Positions 1-7,665 are shown, counted from the stretch's first letter. The stretch is 18,859 nt of DNA from Zoogloeaceae bacterium (GCA_031259605.1 JAIRLE010000074.1:1-18859), one strand, 5' to 3'. The notes: a model not told the origin generated them from the sequence alone. Made by a program: numbers and translations.

Positions 1-435
1 ATCGATCCCATAACGCGCGCAAAGGGCGTCGAGGTTGTTGCGCTCGCCGGGGTGCCGCTCGCGCGCCATCTTCAGGGTGTCGCACACCTTGGCGCAGATT
101 TCCTGGGTGGCGGGCAGACCGTGACGGGACAGTTCCATGTCGAGAAAACCGATGTCGAATGGCGCGTTGTGAATGACCAGTTCCGCGTCGGCAATGAACG
201 CCATGAATTCGCGGGCAATCTCCTGGAAACGGGGTTTGTCCTCGAGAAAACTCCGGGCGAGGCCATGCACGGCCTGTGCGCCTGGGTCGATTTCCCGGTC
301 GGGATTCAGGTAATGGTGCAGATGGCGGCCCGTCAGGCGGCGGTCTTGCATCTCCAGGCAGGCAATTTCAATGACGCGATGCCCCAGGCGCGGTCCCAAT
401 CCCGTGGTTTCGGTATCGAGAAAAATCTGGCGCAT
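1..435 (-). CDS. dnaQ: DNA polymerase III epsilon subunit, proofreading 3'-5' exonuclease (3' end cut by window edge)
   Basis: The visible 145 codons translate without a stop and match the DnaQ exonuclease family, the proofreading subunit of the replicative polymerase core. Motif Exo I is DTETTG (Asp7, Glu9). Exo II is HNAPFDIGFLD (residues 89-99, Asp94). The run up to NNLDALCARYGID is the segment just before Exo III. The catalytic His and last Asp of Exo III lie beyond the left edge, so the exonuclease site cannot be fully confirmed here. The ATG at 435 is chosen because Exo I begins seven residues later, as in the family. The gene begins 17 bp after the panD stop and is probably co-transcribed with it. 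A small palindrome (CCGCC-TCA-GGCGG, 448-460) overlaps the panD stop. The identity is firm; the C-terminus, including any polymerase-binding tail, is unseen. Confidence 0.93.
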   Translation of the reverse strand, partial: MRQIFLDTETTGLGPRLGHRVIEIACLEMQDRRLTGRHLHHYLNPDREIDPGAQAVHGLARSFLEDKPRFQEIAREFMAFIADAELVIHNAPFDIGFLDMELSRHGLPATQEICAKVCDTLKMARERHPGERNNLDALCARYGID

Positions 436-452
436 GGACGGCACAATCCGCC

Positions 453-836
453 TCAGGCGGCTTGCTGCAAGGGAATTGCCTTGCCCGTGCGGGCGATGCG
501 GTTCTGCGCGTCCGCATATACCAGGCGGGGCGTATGGCGGGCGGCTTCGGCCTCGTCCATCTGCGCGAAGCTGGCGATGATCAGCAGATCGCCCGGAACG
601 GCCTTGCGGGCGGCGGAACCATTGACCGAAATGACGCCGGAACCGCGTTCGGCGCGAATGGCGTAGGTGGTAAACCGTTCGCCATTATGGATGTTCCAGA
701 TGTCGACCTGTTCATATTCCTTGATGTCGGCGGCGTCCAACAGATTTTCATCGATGGCGCAGGAACCTTCGTAATTCAGTTCGGAATGCGTCGTCGTGAC
801 CCGGTGCAGCTTGGATTTGAGCATGATTCGTTGCAT
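453..836 (-). CDS. panD: Aspartate 1-decarboxylase (pyruvoyl enzyme)
   Basis: Makes beta-alanine from L-aspartate for pantothenate synthesis in the cytoplasm. The 127-aa product has the usual PanD length. It carries the self-processing site Gly24-Ser25 in YEGSCAID, where Ser25 becomes the pyruvoyl group. It also has Lys9, Arg54 and Tyr58 (GERFTTYAI) and the conserved AERGSGVISVNG stretch. The frame stays open upstream to 935, but the start at 836 is right. Homology begins at MQRIMLKSKLHRV, and a strong promoter (880-907) lies inside the longer version. The start has only a weak GGGTGA ribosome site. It lies 105 bp after panC on the same strand, so beta-alanine synthesis sits next to the enzyme that uses it. 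Confidence 0.96.
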   Translation of the reverse strand: MQRIMLKSKLHRVTTTHSELNYEGSCAIDENLLDAADIKEYEQVDIWNIHNGERFTTYAIRAERGSGVISVNGSAARKAVPGDLLIIASFAQMDEAEAARHTPRLVYADAQNRIARTGKAIPLQQAA

Positions 837-879
837 GGCGTCACCCGTTCTGTGCAGTTGGGGGGATTCGGGGAAACGC

Positions 880-907
880 ATTGTAGCGACAAATCTTTCC
901 CTGTCAA
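880..907 (-). promoter_or_regulatory. Sigma70-type promoter of panD (and probably dnaQ)
   Basis: On the minus strand a perfect -35 box TTGACA (902-907) is followed by a 16-bp spacer and the -10 box TACAAT (880-885), five of six matches. An A/T-rich stretch lies just upstream of the -35. The predicted transcript would begin near 873 and leave a leader of about 37 nt before the panD ATG at 836. This implies panD-dnaQ can be expressed independently of panB-panC. Confidence 0.72.
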
Positions 908-941
908 ATAAAGATTTTGTGTCCGTAACCGCCAAAACCCG

Positions 942-1772
942 CTACCCGATTTCCAGATTGTCGATCAGGCGCGTTGCGCCCAGGCGGGCGGCGGCCACAA
1001 TCACCAGCTTTTGCGTTGCGGAGGTGGGCGCTTGCAGGTTGGAGCACTGGCGCACGGCAAGATAATCCGTTTTCCATCCGTGTTTATCCAGAGATTGACG
1101 GGCTTCTTCCTGCAACGCCGCGCACTGCTTCACGCCTTCGTGCAGCACGGCCTCCTTCAGTTTGCATAGCGTCCGGTACAGACGCGGCGCTTCGGCGCGT
1201 TCGGCAGGGGAAAGATAGGCGTTGCGCGAAGATAGCGCCAGCCCGTCCGGCGCGCGCACGGTTTCCATGCCGGCAATTTCGATGGGCAGCGCCAGTTGCC
1301 GGGTCATCAGGCGAATCAGCATCCATTGCTGGTAATCCTTCTTGCCAAATAGCGCCACCTGCGGATGTACGCAGTTGAAGAGCTTCAAGACCACGGTGGC
1401 GACGCCGCGAAAATGGCCGGGACGAAACTCGCCTTCCAGCAGATGTTGCAGATCGGGAGGATCGACGAAACAGGTTTGCGGTTCCGGATAGAGTTCGGCC
1501 TCATCCGGCGCGAACAGCGCATCCGCGCCCGCCTCGGCCAGTTTTTCGCCATCCGCCCGCAAGGTGCGCGGATAACGCTCGAAATCCTCTTCGGGGCCGA
1601 ATTGCAGACGATTGACGAACACGCTGGCGATTACCGTATCGGCGTGTTCGCGCGCGGCGCGCATCAAGGCAAGATGCCCCTCATGCAGGTTGCCCATGGT
1701 CGGCACGAAAGCCACGCGTCCCACGCTTTGCCGGTAGGCGCGCAAGGCGTCGATACGATGAAAGGCGCGCAT
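942..1772 (-). CDS. panC: Pantothenate synthetase (pantoate--beta-alanine ligase)
   Basis: Condenses pantoate with beta-alanine using ATP, via a pantoyl-adenylate, to give pantothenate. The 276-aa product is of normal length. It shows the nucleotidyltransferase signature PTMGNLHEGH (residues 24-33, the HxGH-type site), FVNRLQFGPEEDFERYPRT, the pantoate-binding FRPGHFRGVATVV, GKKDYQQ (143-149) and LALSSRN (178-184, the KMSKS-like loop). The ATG at 1772 lies 5 bp after the panB stop. No good Shine-Dalgarno is visible, which suggests translational coupling to panB. Together with panB and panD it completes the route to vitamin B5. Confidence 0.97.
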   Translation of the reverse strand: MRAFHRIDALRAYRQSVGRVAFVPTMGNLHEGHLALMRAAREHADTVIASVFVNRLQFGPEEDFERYPRTLRADGEKLAEAGADALFAPDEAELYPEPQTCFVDPPDLQHLLEGEFRPGHFRGVATVVLKLFNCVHPQVALFGKKDYQQWMLIRLMTRQLALPIEIAGMETVRAPDGLALSSRNAYLSPAERAEAPRLYRTLCKLKEAVLHEGVKQCAALQEEARQSLDKHGWKTDYLAVRQCSNLQAPTSATQKLVIVAAARLGATRLIDNLEIG

Positions 1773-1777
1773 GTTTT

Positions 1778-2590
1778 TCAGTAGGAAAATTCAGCGGAAG
1801 GGAAGGTTCCAGCCTTGACTTCCTGGACATAGGCGGCCACCGCTGCCTGCACGCTTGCCGCGCCCGCCATGAAATTCTTGACGAAGCGCGGTTTCTTGCC
1901 GGCGCTGATGTTCAGCATGTCGTAGATCACCAGCACCTGCCCGGAAGTTTTCGCGCCCGCGCCAATGCCGATGGTGGGGATACAGAGACTGTTCGTCACC
2001 GCTTCGCCCAGCGTGGCGGGCATGGCTTCCAGCACCAGCATGGCCGCGCCCGCCGCCTCCAGCGCCAGCGCGTCCTTCAAGAGACGCTCGGCATCCGCCT
2101 CGTTCTTCCCCTGGACGCGAAAACCGCCCAGCTGATGCACCGATTGTGGCGTCAACCCGATGTGTCCGCAGACCGGGATTCCCCGGCTTACCAGAAAACG
2201 CACCGTTTCCGCCATCTCTTCTCCGCCTTCGAGCTTGACCATCTGCGCGCCGGAAGCCATCAGCGGCACGGCATTGCGAAAGGTCTCCTCCGGACTGATC
2301 TGCGAAGCGCCGAAAGGCATGTCCGCGACGATCATCGCCTGTGCGCTGCCGCGCCGCACCGCCGCCGTGTGATAACCCATCTCCCGCAAGGTCACGGGCA
2401 AGGTGGAATCCTGCCCCTGCACCACATTGCCCAAAGAGTCGCCCACCAGCAACAATTCCACGCCCGCCGCTTCCGACAGCGCCGCAAAGCTCGCGTCGTA
2501 GCAGGTCAGCATGACCAGTTTTTCACCCGCCTGATGACGCTTTCCCAAATCGGCCAGCGTCAGACGGCGGGCTTGGGGTTGTACCGACAT
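1778..2590 (-). CDS. panB: 3-methyl-2-oxobutanoate hydroxymethyltransferase (ketopantoate hydroxymethyltransferase)
   Basis: First committed step of pantothenate synthesis: transfers a hydroxymethyl group from methylene-tetrahydrofolate to ketoisovalerate. The 270-aa product shows the TIM-barrel signature. Metal ligands are Asp51 (LLVGDSLGNV), Asp90 (MIVADMPFGA) and Glu121 (MVKLEGG); the catalytic Glu188 is in LVLEAMPATLGE; GIGAG follows at 208-212. Three ATGs are possible (2611, 2596, 2590). The one at 2590 has GGAGGG exactly 7 nt upstream, whereas the same box would be one base from the 2596 ATG, so 2590 is chosen. panC follows 5 bp after the stop. A possible weak promoter (TTGTCT, 17 bp, GATAGG) lies upstream, but I do not rely on it. 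Confidence 0.97.
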   Translation of the reverse strand: MSVQPQARRLTLADLGKRHQAGEKLVMLTCYDASFAALSEAAGVELLLVGDSLGNVVQGQDSTLPVTLREMGYHTAAVRRGSAQAMIVADMPFGASQISPEETFRNAVPLMASGAQMVKLEGGEEMAETVRFLVSRGIPVCGHIGLTPQSVHQLGGFRVQGKNEADAERLLKDALALEAAGAAMLVLEAMPATLGEAVTNSLCIPTIGIGAGAKTSGQVLVIYDMLNISAGKKPRFVKNFMAGAASVQAAVAAYVQEVKAGTFPSAEFSY

Positions 2591-2633
2591 AAACATTCCC
2601 TCCGCAAACAAAGCGCTATCCTATCAGAGTGCC

Positions 2634-2682
2634 GGGGACGGAAGACAAAAGCCGCGCGGCGGTCGTCCTGTCCTCAGTCTTC
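2634..2682 (-). terminator. Extended imperfect hairpin between the unknown gene and panB, possible terminator
   Basis: The arms GGACGGAAGAC (2636-2646) and GTCGTCCTGTCC (2662-2673) are imperfectly complementary, around the perfect palindrome GCCGCGCGGC (2651-2660). In the minus-strand transcript the palindrome is followed by UUUU and sits directly after the stop of the upstream gene. The U-run is short, so termination is only possible, not certain. The arms are built from the heptamer repeats described elsewhere (GAAGACT, GAGGACA, GGACGAC at 2662-2682). Confidence 0.35.
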
Positions 2683-3060
2683 AGTACTCTGCCCCCTGAT
2701 CTCCCTGAGAACTTCGGCGGTAATGCCAGGCAGGGCGTTGTGCACAGCGTTGGCGATGAGGCGGGGCAGTTCCTGTACACGCGCTTCCAGCGCCTGGAGC
2801 GCGGCTTCGGCGGTGCGGGCGGCGGCTGTTGCCTCATGATCGCCCGCGGACGGCGCGGGTTTTTCCTCCGATGGCGGCGCGGCGGGCGCGGGTGCCCTCG
2901 ACGCATGTTCGGCGCGCACGATGTCGGTCAGCAGCGGCAAGTCGTCTTCTTCCGTGGGCGCGGCGACCGCTGACTCCTTGCGCCGCAGGGATTCCAGCAG
3001 ACGATCGATGGCATTGTCGCCGACGGGCAGGGAATGGGAATGGGGGGGCGTCGTATTCAT
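2674..3060 (-). CDS. Small unknown protein downstream of holC (possibly DUF2486-like)
   Basis: A 128-aa acidic, Ala/Pro-rich protein with no signal peptide or membrane segment. It appears to have three parts. The N-terminal region (1-50) holds NAIDRLLESLRRKES and an acidic EEDDLPLLTDIV patch. A low-complexity Ala/Pro/Glu linker spans about 53-80. The C-terminal helix (about 80-122) contains ALQALEARVQELPRLIANAV. It starts at an ATG that overlaps the holC stop (ATGA), which strongly supports translation. Uncharacterised DUF2486-type proteins occur beside holC in betaproteobacteria, and the layout fits, but the match is from memory and uncertain. The last codons (STED) fall inside a heptamer repeat, so the tail may be recent. 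No function is assigned. Confidence 0.72.
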   Translation of the reverse strand: MNTTPPHSHSLPVGDNAIDRLLESLRRKESAVAAPTEEDDLPLLTDIVRAEHASRAPAPAAPPSEEKPAPSAGDHEATAAARTAEAALQALEARVQELPRLIANAVHNALPGITAEVLREIRGQSTED

Positions 3061-3485
3061 TCGGATGGCCGCATGTCAATAAAGCGGATTTCGCAGCCCT
3101 GTTCCTTGTAGACACGGCTGCGCTGGCGGGCATTGGCGCGATCGGCCTCGGATTGGCTGACGATTTCGATCAGATTCTGGAAGCGGATAAAGGATTCCGG
3201 CGCATTGTCGTCGAGATTCAGCAGACGCTCGGTATGAAGATGCGGCAACCCCGTATCCGAGGTAAGCAGCACCGGCGTTTCCGCCGCGTTTGCCGCGTCC
3301 GCCCGGCAATGCGGCAAAAAGGAAAGCTGCGGCTGCACCCACAGCATGCGATCGACAAATTTTTCGCGCTCCGGGTCGGAAACCAGAATGGTAAAGGTCT
3401 TGCCCTGGGCAAAACTTTTCACGATCAGATCGCATGCCGCTTGCAGGCGATGCGCGACATTATGATAGAAAAAAATTTTCGTCAT
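3057..3485 (-). CDS. holC: DNA polymerase III chi subunit
   Basis: Chi is a clamp-loader accessory subunit that links the polymerase III holoenzyme to SSB through psi. The 142-aa product is close to the family length. It has the family pattern: an N-terminal FFYHNVAHRLQAACDLIVKS helix, a central KTFTILVSDPEREKFVDRMLW strand-helix, then FLPHC and a late LLNLDDNAPESFIRFQNLIEIV segment ending in a basic helix RQRSRVYKEQG. Its start overlaps the pepA stop by 4 bp, and its own stop overlaps the next start by 4 bp. pepA-holC adjacency is widespread in proteobacteria, including E. coli. In E. coli valS follows; here an unknown gene and the pan genes follow. Confidence 0.93.
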   Translation of the reverse strand: MTKIFFYHNVAHRLQAACDLIVKSFAQGKTFTILVSDPEREKFVDRMLWVQPQLSFLPHCRADAANAAETPVLLTSDTGLPHLHTERLLNLDDNAPESFIRFQNLIEIVSQSEADRANARQRSRVYKEQGCEIRFIDMRPSE

Positions 3486-4999
3486 GACGTTTTATCGCCC
3501 GCCGCGACATCCCGTTCCTGGGCGCGCTGCAAGAGGTAATGACACAGCAGGGCGACCGGACGCCCCGTCGCGCCTTTGTCCTTGCCGCTTTTCCAGGCGG
3601 TTCCGGCAATATCCAGATGCGCCCAGGGCGTCTTTTTGTCGACGAAGCGCGAGAGGAAACTGGCTGCGGTGATCGCGCCGCCTTCGCGCCCGCCAACATT
3701 GGCGACATCCGCAAACCCGCTTTTCAGCGCCTCGTCGTATTCTTCCCACAAGGGCAAACGCCAGAGCCTGTCCTGCGCTGTCTCGGCGGCCTGCGCCAGT
3801 GCGCGCGCCAGATCCTCATCGCGCGTGAAAAAACCGCTGGCGACGTGTCCCAGCGCCACCACGCAAGCGCCGGTCAGGGTCGCCACGTCGATGATGGCGG
3901 CAGGCTTGCAACGTTTGGCGTAGGCGAGCGCGTCGCAAAGCAGCAGGCGGCCTTCGGCGTCGGTATTCACGATCTCGATGCGCTGCCCGGAAAGGGAGCG
4001 CACGATGTCGCCCGGTCGCGCGGCGTCGCCGCCAGGCATGTTCTCGCAACAGGGAATGAGCGCGACAAGCGGCACCGGCAAGGCCATGCGCGCCGCCGCC
4101 CGCATGACGCCCAATACGGCGGCGGCTCCGCACATGTCGTACTTCATCTCCTCCATGCCCGCAGCGGGCTTGAGGGAAATGCCGCCGCTATCGAAGGTAA
4201 CGCCCTTGCCGATCAGCACCAGCGGCTTGTCCTCGTTCTTGGGCGGACGGTATTCAAGATGGATGAAGCGCGCTTCCCGGCGCGAGCCGCGAGCGACGGC
4301 AAGCAGGGCTTCCATGCCTTCAGCGGCGATCTTCTTCGGCGTGAGAATGGCGCAATCGAGTTTCAATTCAGCCGCCATGTCGCGGGTGGTTTCGGCCAGA
4401 TATTCCGGCGTGCAGATATTGGCGGGCAGATTGCCCAGATCCCGCGCCAGCCGGATGCCTTCGGCAATGGCGCATCCCTGGGAAAGCGCGCGCTCGCCCA
4501 AGGCCAGCTCGCCGCTGTCCGCCGCCAGCACGAGATGGCGCAGAGCAGGGCGCGGCGGCAATTTTTCGCTTTTGCAGCGATCAAAGCGATAGAGCGTTTC
4601 TTCCGTCACCAATACCGCCTGCCGGATGCGCCAGCTCACGTCCCGCGGCGCGTCGCCGGACGTGAGCGACAAGAACGCGCCCTGGATTCCTGCGGCGTCC
4701 AGCGCTGTGACGGCGGCGCGCACGGCCTTGCAAAACTCGGCTTCGCGGTAGGTTTTTTCCTTGCCCAACCCCACCAGCAACACGCGCGCCTTCATGCCCG
4801 GAACATGATGCAGCATCAGCACGCTGGCGAGCTTGCCTTTCATCTCGCCACGCTGGAGAAATTTCGTCAGATAGCCGCCGGAAAGCTGGTCGATCTGCTT
4901 GGCGGGCAGGGTAAACCGGCCACGGTACGCCTCGAAGATGCCCGCCACGACACAGACCTTCGGCCTGTCCAGATAACCGCTTTTTATGCTAAATTCCAC
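3482..4999 (-). CDS. pepA: Cytosol (leucyl) aminopeptidase, M17 family
   Basis: A dizinc/manganese aminopeptidase that removes N-terminal residues from peptides; some homologues also bind DNA. The 505-aa product is full length. Metal ligands are Lys265, Asp270 (LIGKGVTFDSGG), Asp288 (KYDMCGAAAV), Asp347 and Glu349 (the signature NTDAEGRL). The catalytic pair is Lys277 and Arg351. The N-terminal regulatory domain (about 1-160) is also present. The start is GTG at 4999, with AAAGGAA about 6 nt upstream on the minus strand. It is the first gene of the pepA-holC-unknown run, reads from the promoter at 5041-5070, and is divergent from lptF. The opposite strand is open throughout, a shadow effect of GC-rich codons. 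Confidence 0.98.
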   Translation of the reverse strand: MEFSIKSGYLDRPKVCVVAGIFEAYRGRFTLPAKQIDQLSGGYLTKFLQRGEMKGKLASVLMLHHVPGMKARVLLVGLGKEKTYREAEFCKAVRAAVTALDAAGIQGAFLSLTSGDAPRDVSWRIRQAVLVTEETLYRFDRCKSEKLPPRPALRHLVLAADSGELALGERALSQGCAIAEGIRLARDLGNLPANICTPEYLAETTRDMAAELKLDCAILTPKKIAAEGMEALLAVARGSRREARFIHLEYRPPKNEDKPLVLIGKGVTFDSGGISLKPAAGMEEMKYDMCGAAAVLGVMRAAARMALPVPLVALIPCCENMPGGDAARPGDIVRSLSGQRIEIVNTDAEGRLLLCDALAYAKRCKPAAIIDVATLTGACVVALGHVASGFFTRDEDLARALAQAAETAQDRLWRLPLWEEYDEALKSGFADVANVGGREGGAITAASFLSRFVDKKTPWAHLDIAGTAWKSGKDKGATGRPVALLCHYLLQRAQERDVAAGDKTS

Positions 5000-5040
5000 G
5001 CGCCGTTCCTTTCCAAATCGGTTGCAGGAGCAAGGAGGCG

Positions 5041-5070
5041 ATTATCCCTGCTTCTTTTTACGGAAGTCAA
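5041..5070 (-). promoter_or_regulatory. Sigma70-type promoter of pepA-holC
   Basis: On the minus strand TTGACT (5065-5070, five of six matches) is separated by 18 bp from GATAAT (5041-5046, five of six matches). The start site would lie near 5034, leaving about 35 nt of leader before the GTG start at 4999. It sits in the 108-bp divergent region with lptF. I could not find an equally good promoter facing lptF. Confidence 0.65.
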
Positions 5071-5107
5071 AATTTCACCCGTTTCCTTGAACCGACATCT
5101 TGACGCC

Positions 5108-6223
5108 ATGATTTTCGACCGCGCCGCGCGCCGCGAGTTTGCCCATGTCGCGGCTGGCATTTTTGTCGCGCTTTTTGCCATCATCGTTTCCACGCAACTC
5201 ATTCGTCTCCTGAATGAGGCCGCGAGCGGCAAGCTGGCGGCGGAAGCCGTGGCAACGCTGCTGGGCTTCGCCGCCCTGAATTATCTGCCGGTATTGCTCT
5301 CGCTTACCCTGTTCATGGCGATTCTGCTGCCGCTTTCCCGCGCCTACCGGGATTCGGAAATGGTGGTATGGTTTTCTTCCGGCTTGCCGCTCACCGCCTG
5401 GATGCTTCCCGTCAGCCGCTTTGCGTTGCCCGCCGTGCTGGTCGTGGCAATACTTTCCCTTTTTCTTTCGCCCTGGGCCTTGTCGCGCAGTGAAGCCTAC
5501 CGCAACCAACTGGACGCCAAAAGCGATACCGCGCAGATTGCGCCGGGTACGTTTCGCGAAGCCAGTTCCGGCGAACGCGTCTTCTTTGTGGAAAAGCTCT
5601 CCGAAGACGCCGCCACGGTGCAGAACGTCTTCGTCACCACAGTGCAGGAAGGGCGTCTGGGCGTGATCATGGCGGATACCGGCACCCAAAAGACCCTTGA
5701 GAACGGCGACCGCTTCCTGGTATTGAATCGTGGCCAGCGCTACGAAGTGGTCCCGGGGACGCCGGAATTTCGCGTCATGGAATTCGACCGTTACAGTGTG
5801 CGTGTGCAGGAAGCCAGGGTGCGGGAAATCGGGCGGACGCCAAGAACCATGTCCATCCTGGAACTGGACGCCGCCAACCCGCGCGATGCCGGAGAGATCC
5901 TGTGGCGTCTGGGTCTGCCCATCTCCGCATTGTTGCTCGCCTTTCTGGCGGTGCCGCTTTCCTTTGTCAACCCACGCGCCGGTCGCTCGCTGAACATGAT
6001 TTTCGCCATTCTGGTCTTCGCCATCTACAATAACCTCCTGTCCGTTGCCCAGGCGTGGGTGGCGCGCGGCCTGGCACCGTTTCCGGCGGCGCTGGCCGCG
6101 CCGCATCTGCTCATGCTCTTCTTGCTGGCGGCGCTTTTTTACCGGCGGCTTTCCATTTTCGCCTTCTTGCCCGCGCTCGCCGCGCTCCGGAGGCGTCTTG
6201 CCGGAAAGGCGCGCGCCGCATGA
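5108..6223 (+). CDS. lptF: LPS export ABC transporter permease LptF
   Basis: One half of the inner-membrane permease pair of LptB2FG, which extracts LPS from the inner membrane and pushes it to LptC/LptA. The 371-aa product has the family topology. Three N-terminal membrane helices lie at roughly residues 14-34, 50-75 and 97-120. A periplasmic beta-jellyroll domain (about 125-260) follows, then three C-terminal helices (including LGLPISALLLAFLAVPLSF and MIFAILVFAIYNNLLS). The start is placed at the ATG at 5108, where homology begins (MIFDRAARREFAHV). The frame is open far upstream to 3539, but that part is antisense to pepA and not coding. lptG overlaps the stop by 4 bp (ATGA). Ribosome site is weak. 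Confidence 0.95.
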   Translation: MIFDRAARREFAHVAAGIFVALFAIIVSTQLIRLLNEAASGKLAAEAVATLLGFAALNYLPVLLSLTLFMAILLPLSRAYRDSEMVVWFSSGLPLTAWMLPVSRFALPAVLVVAILSLFLSPWALSRSEAYRNQLDAKSDTAQIAPGTFREASSGERVFFVEKLSEDAATVQNVFVTTVQEGRLGVIMADTGTQKTLENGDRFLVLNRGQRYEVVPGTPEFRVMEFDRYSVRVQEARVREIGRTPRTMSILELDAANPRDAGEILWRLGLPISALLLAFLAVPLSFVNPRAGRSLNMIFAILVFAIYNNLLSVAQAWVARGLAPFPAALAAPHLLMLFLLAALFYRRLSIFAFLPALAALRRRLAGKARAA

Positions 6224-7335
6224 AAATCCACGAACGCTACCTGGCGCGGGAACTGCTCTTGGCGATCCTGCTGGTGTTTACGGCGCTGCTGGCGCTCTAT
6301 GCCTTCTTCGACACCATCGAAAGCCTGAAAAGCGTGGGACGCGGACAGTTCAGCGTCCAGCACGCTTTTCTCTACGTCGCCTTGCGCCTGCCTGGACGCG
6401 TCTACGAACTGATGCCCATTGCCGTGCTGATTGGCGCGCTCTACGCGCTCTCCAATCTCACTCGCCATTCGGAAATTACCGTGCTGCGCGCTTCCGGCAT
6501 GAGTACCTTCGCGCTGCTGAAGCCGCTGTTCAAGGTGGCGGGCGTTTTTGCGCTCGCCGCCCTGCTTCTGGGCGAGACCCTGGCGCCCTTTTCCGAACGC
6601 GCCGCGCAGGAAATCCGCACGAAGGCCATTTACAACGTCGTCGCCAAGGAATTCATTTCCGGCCTGTGGGTCAAGGATGGCCGCGTTTTCGTGAATATCC
6701 GCGCCGCCACGCAGGACGCCCGGCTGGAAGGCGTGCGGATTTACCAGTTCGACGATGAAAACCGCCTGCGCTACGTGCTGGAAGCGAAAGGCGGCGAATT
6801 CCTGGGCGAGGGACAATGGCGGCTGACCGACGTGGCGCGCACCATCCTGGGCGACTTGGGCGACCTGAAGACCCTGCGTCCGGAACGTTCGGAAGACGTG
6901 CGCTCCCGCGTCGAGCGCGAGGACGAAATGCGCTGGGATTCGGCGCTGTCGCCGGACATCATTTCCGTACTCATGGTCGCGCCGGAACGCATGTCGATCA
7001 TCGGACTGTGGAACTATCGACGCCATCTTGCCAGCAACCGCCAGAACACCAGCCGCTACGAAATCGCGCTATGGAAAAAGATTTTCTACCCGGCGGCGGC
7101 ACTGGTGATGATGGCGTTGGCGCTGCCCTTCGCCTCGCGTCATAGCCGCATGGGCGGCATCAGCCTGCAAATCTTTGCTGGCGTCATGGTCGGCGTCGTC
7201 TTTCACATGCTGAACGCCCTGTTTTCCAGCCTGGGCATCCTGCGCGAATGGCCACCTTTCGCCAGCGCCCTCGCGCCTTCCGCCCTCTTCCTCCTTGCCG
7301 CCGCCAGCATGATCTGGTGGGTCGAACGACGCTAG
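6220..7335 (+). CDS. lptG: LPS export ABC transporter permease LptG
   Basis: Partner of LptF in the LptB2FG LPS exporter. The 371-aa product begins MKIHERYLARELLLAILLVF. It has three N-terminal helices (about 11-31, 60-82 and 100-122), a periplasmic domain of about 150 residues, and three C-terminal helices ending in FLLAAASMIWWVERR. The start ATG overlaps the lptF TGA (ATGA at 6220-6223); the frame is open further upstream within lptF, but that is shadow. LptB, LptC and LptA are not encoded in this window. After the stop, a patch of repeats separates it from the convergent rlmB. Confidence 0.95.
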   Translation: MKIHERYLARELLLAILLVFTALLALYAFFDTIESLKSVGRGQFSVQHAFLYVALRLPGRVYELMPIAVLIGALYALSNLTRHSEITVLRASGMSTFALLKPLFKVAGVFALAALLLGETLAPFSERAAQEIRTKAIYNVVAKEFISGLWVKDGRVFVNIRAATQDARLEGVRIYQFDDENRLRYVLEAKGGEFLGEGQWRLTDVARTILGDLGDLKTLRPERSEDVRSRVEREDEMRWDSALSPDIISVLMVAPERMSIIGLWNYRRHLASNRQNTSRYEIALWKKIFYPAAALVMMALALPFASRHSRMGGISLQIFAGVMVGVVFHMLNALFSSLGILREWPPFASALAPSALFLLAAASMIWWVERR

Positions 7336-7339
7336 TCCT

Positions 7340-7379
7340 GGGTCTTGGCAGACAGCGGGTCTTGGCAGACAGCGGGTCT
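7340..7379. repeat. 17-bp tandem repeat after lptG
   Basis: The unit GGGTCTTGGCAGACAGC occurs twice without mismatch (7340-7356, 7357-7373) and then partly (7374-7379). Each unit contains a small hairpin GTCT-TGGC-AGAC. It begins 4 bp after the lptG stop codon. Confidence 0.85.
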
Positions 7380-7401
7380 CGACCGGACGGCGATATACGC
7401 C

Positions 7402-7426
7402 GGGCGGACGGCCACAATGGCCGCCC
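7402..7426. repeat. Palindromic intergenic sequence, possible lptG terminator
   Basis: GGGCGG (7402-7407) pairs with CCGCCC (7421-7426), enclosing a CCA-caa-TGG inner stem with a bulge. It resembles the short GC-rich palindromes scattered between genes in many proteobacteria. It could act as a stem-loop at the end of the lptFG transcript, although no U-run follows. Confidence 0.45.
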
Positions 7427-7492
7427 CTACCGTCATCTGCGAATGAGGGGAGAGAAGGAAAATCAAACATCTCACACGGTAATCCGCGATGA

Positions 7493-7651
7493 GCAAAAAT
7501 TAGCGGCAGCCCTTCAGGGCTGTCGGTCCAACTCCATTGGGAAGGGGTTTCTCTCCCCTCAAGAATGGCTACGGTCGAAATCGGCCGGGGTCTCAACCTT
7601 CGCGCCTTTCTTGCGGGCGGGGTTTCAAACCGGAGTTGGTTTTACGATGAA
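7493..7651 (+). repeat. Dispersed hairpin repeat, copy 1
   Basis: A 159-bp copy of an element found again, inverted, at 13756 and 14403. It runs from GCAAAAATTAGCGGCAGCCC to GGAGTTGGTTTTACGATGAA. It contains the palindrome CGGCAGCCCTTCAGGGCTGTCG (one arm base changed), the tract TTGGGAAGGGG, and the highly conserved end CAACCTTCGCGCCTTTCTTG followed by CGGGCGGGGTTTCAAACC. Compared with copy 3 it lacks about 11 bp in the middle. It lies between the convergent lptG and rlmB. A reading frame through it is open, but conservation is at the DNA level and I do not call it coding. The rest of 7336-7689 holds the tandem repeat, the palindrome and a small hairpin, and no gene. Confidence 0.9.
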
Positions 7652-7665
7652 CAGGCTCTGGGATA

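Noticed and set aside
837..935. N-terminal extension of PanD by 33 residues
   Set aside because: The region contains the panD -35 and -10 boxes, and family homology starts at 836.
3539..5107. A long open frame that would extend LptF N-terminally by about 523 residues
   Set aside because: It is exactly antisense to pepA, whose catalytic motifs are intact. Homology to LptF begins only at 5108, and the extra sequence looks like reverse-complement coding composition.
7493..7651. The repeat as a small protein, since a frame encodes a segment like STFAPFLRAGFQTGVGFTM in each copy
   Set aside because: The copies are near identical in DNA, so similar translations are expected. Deletions remove the upstream part, and there is no consistent start, stop or ribosome site.
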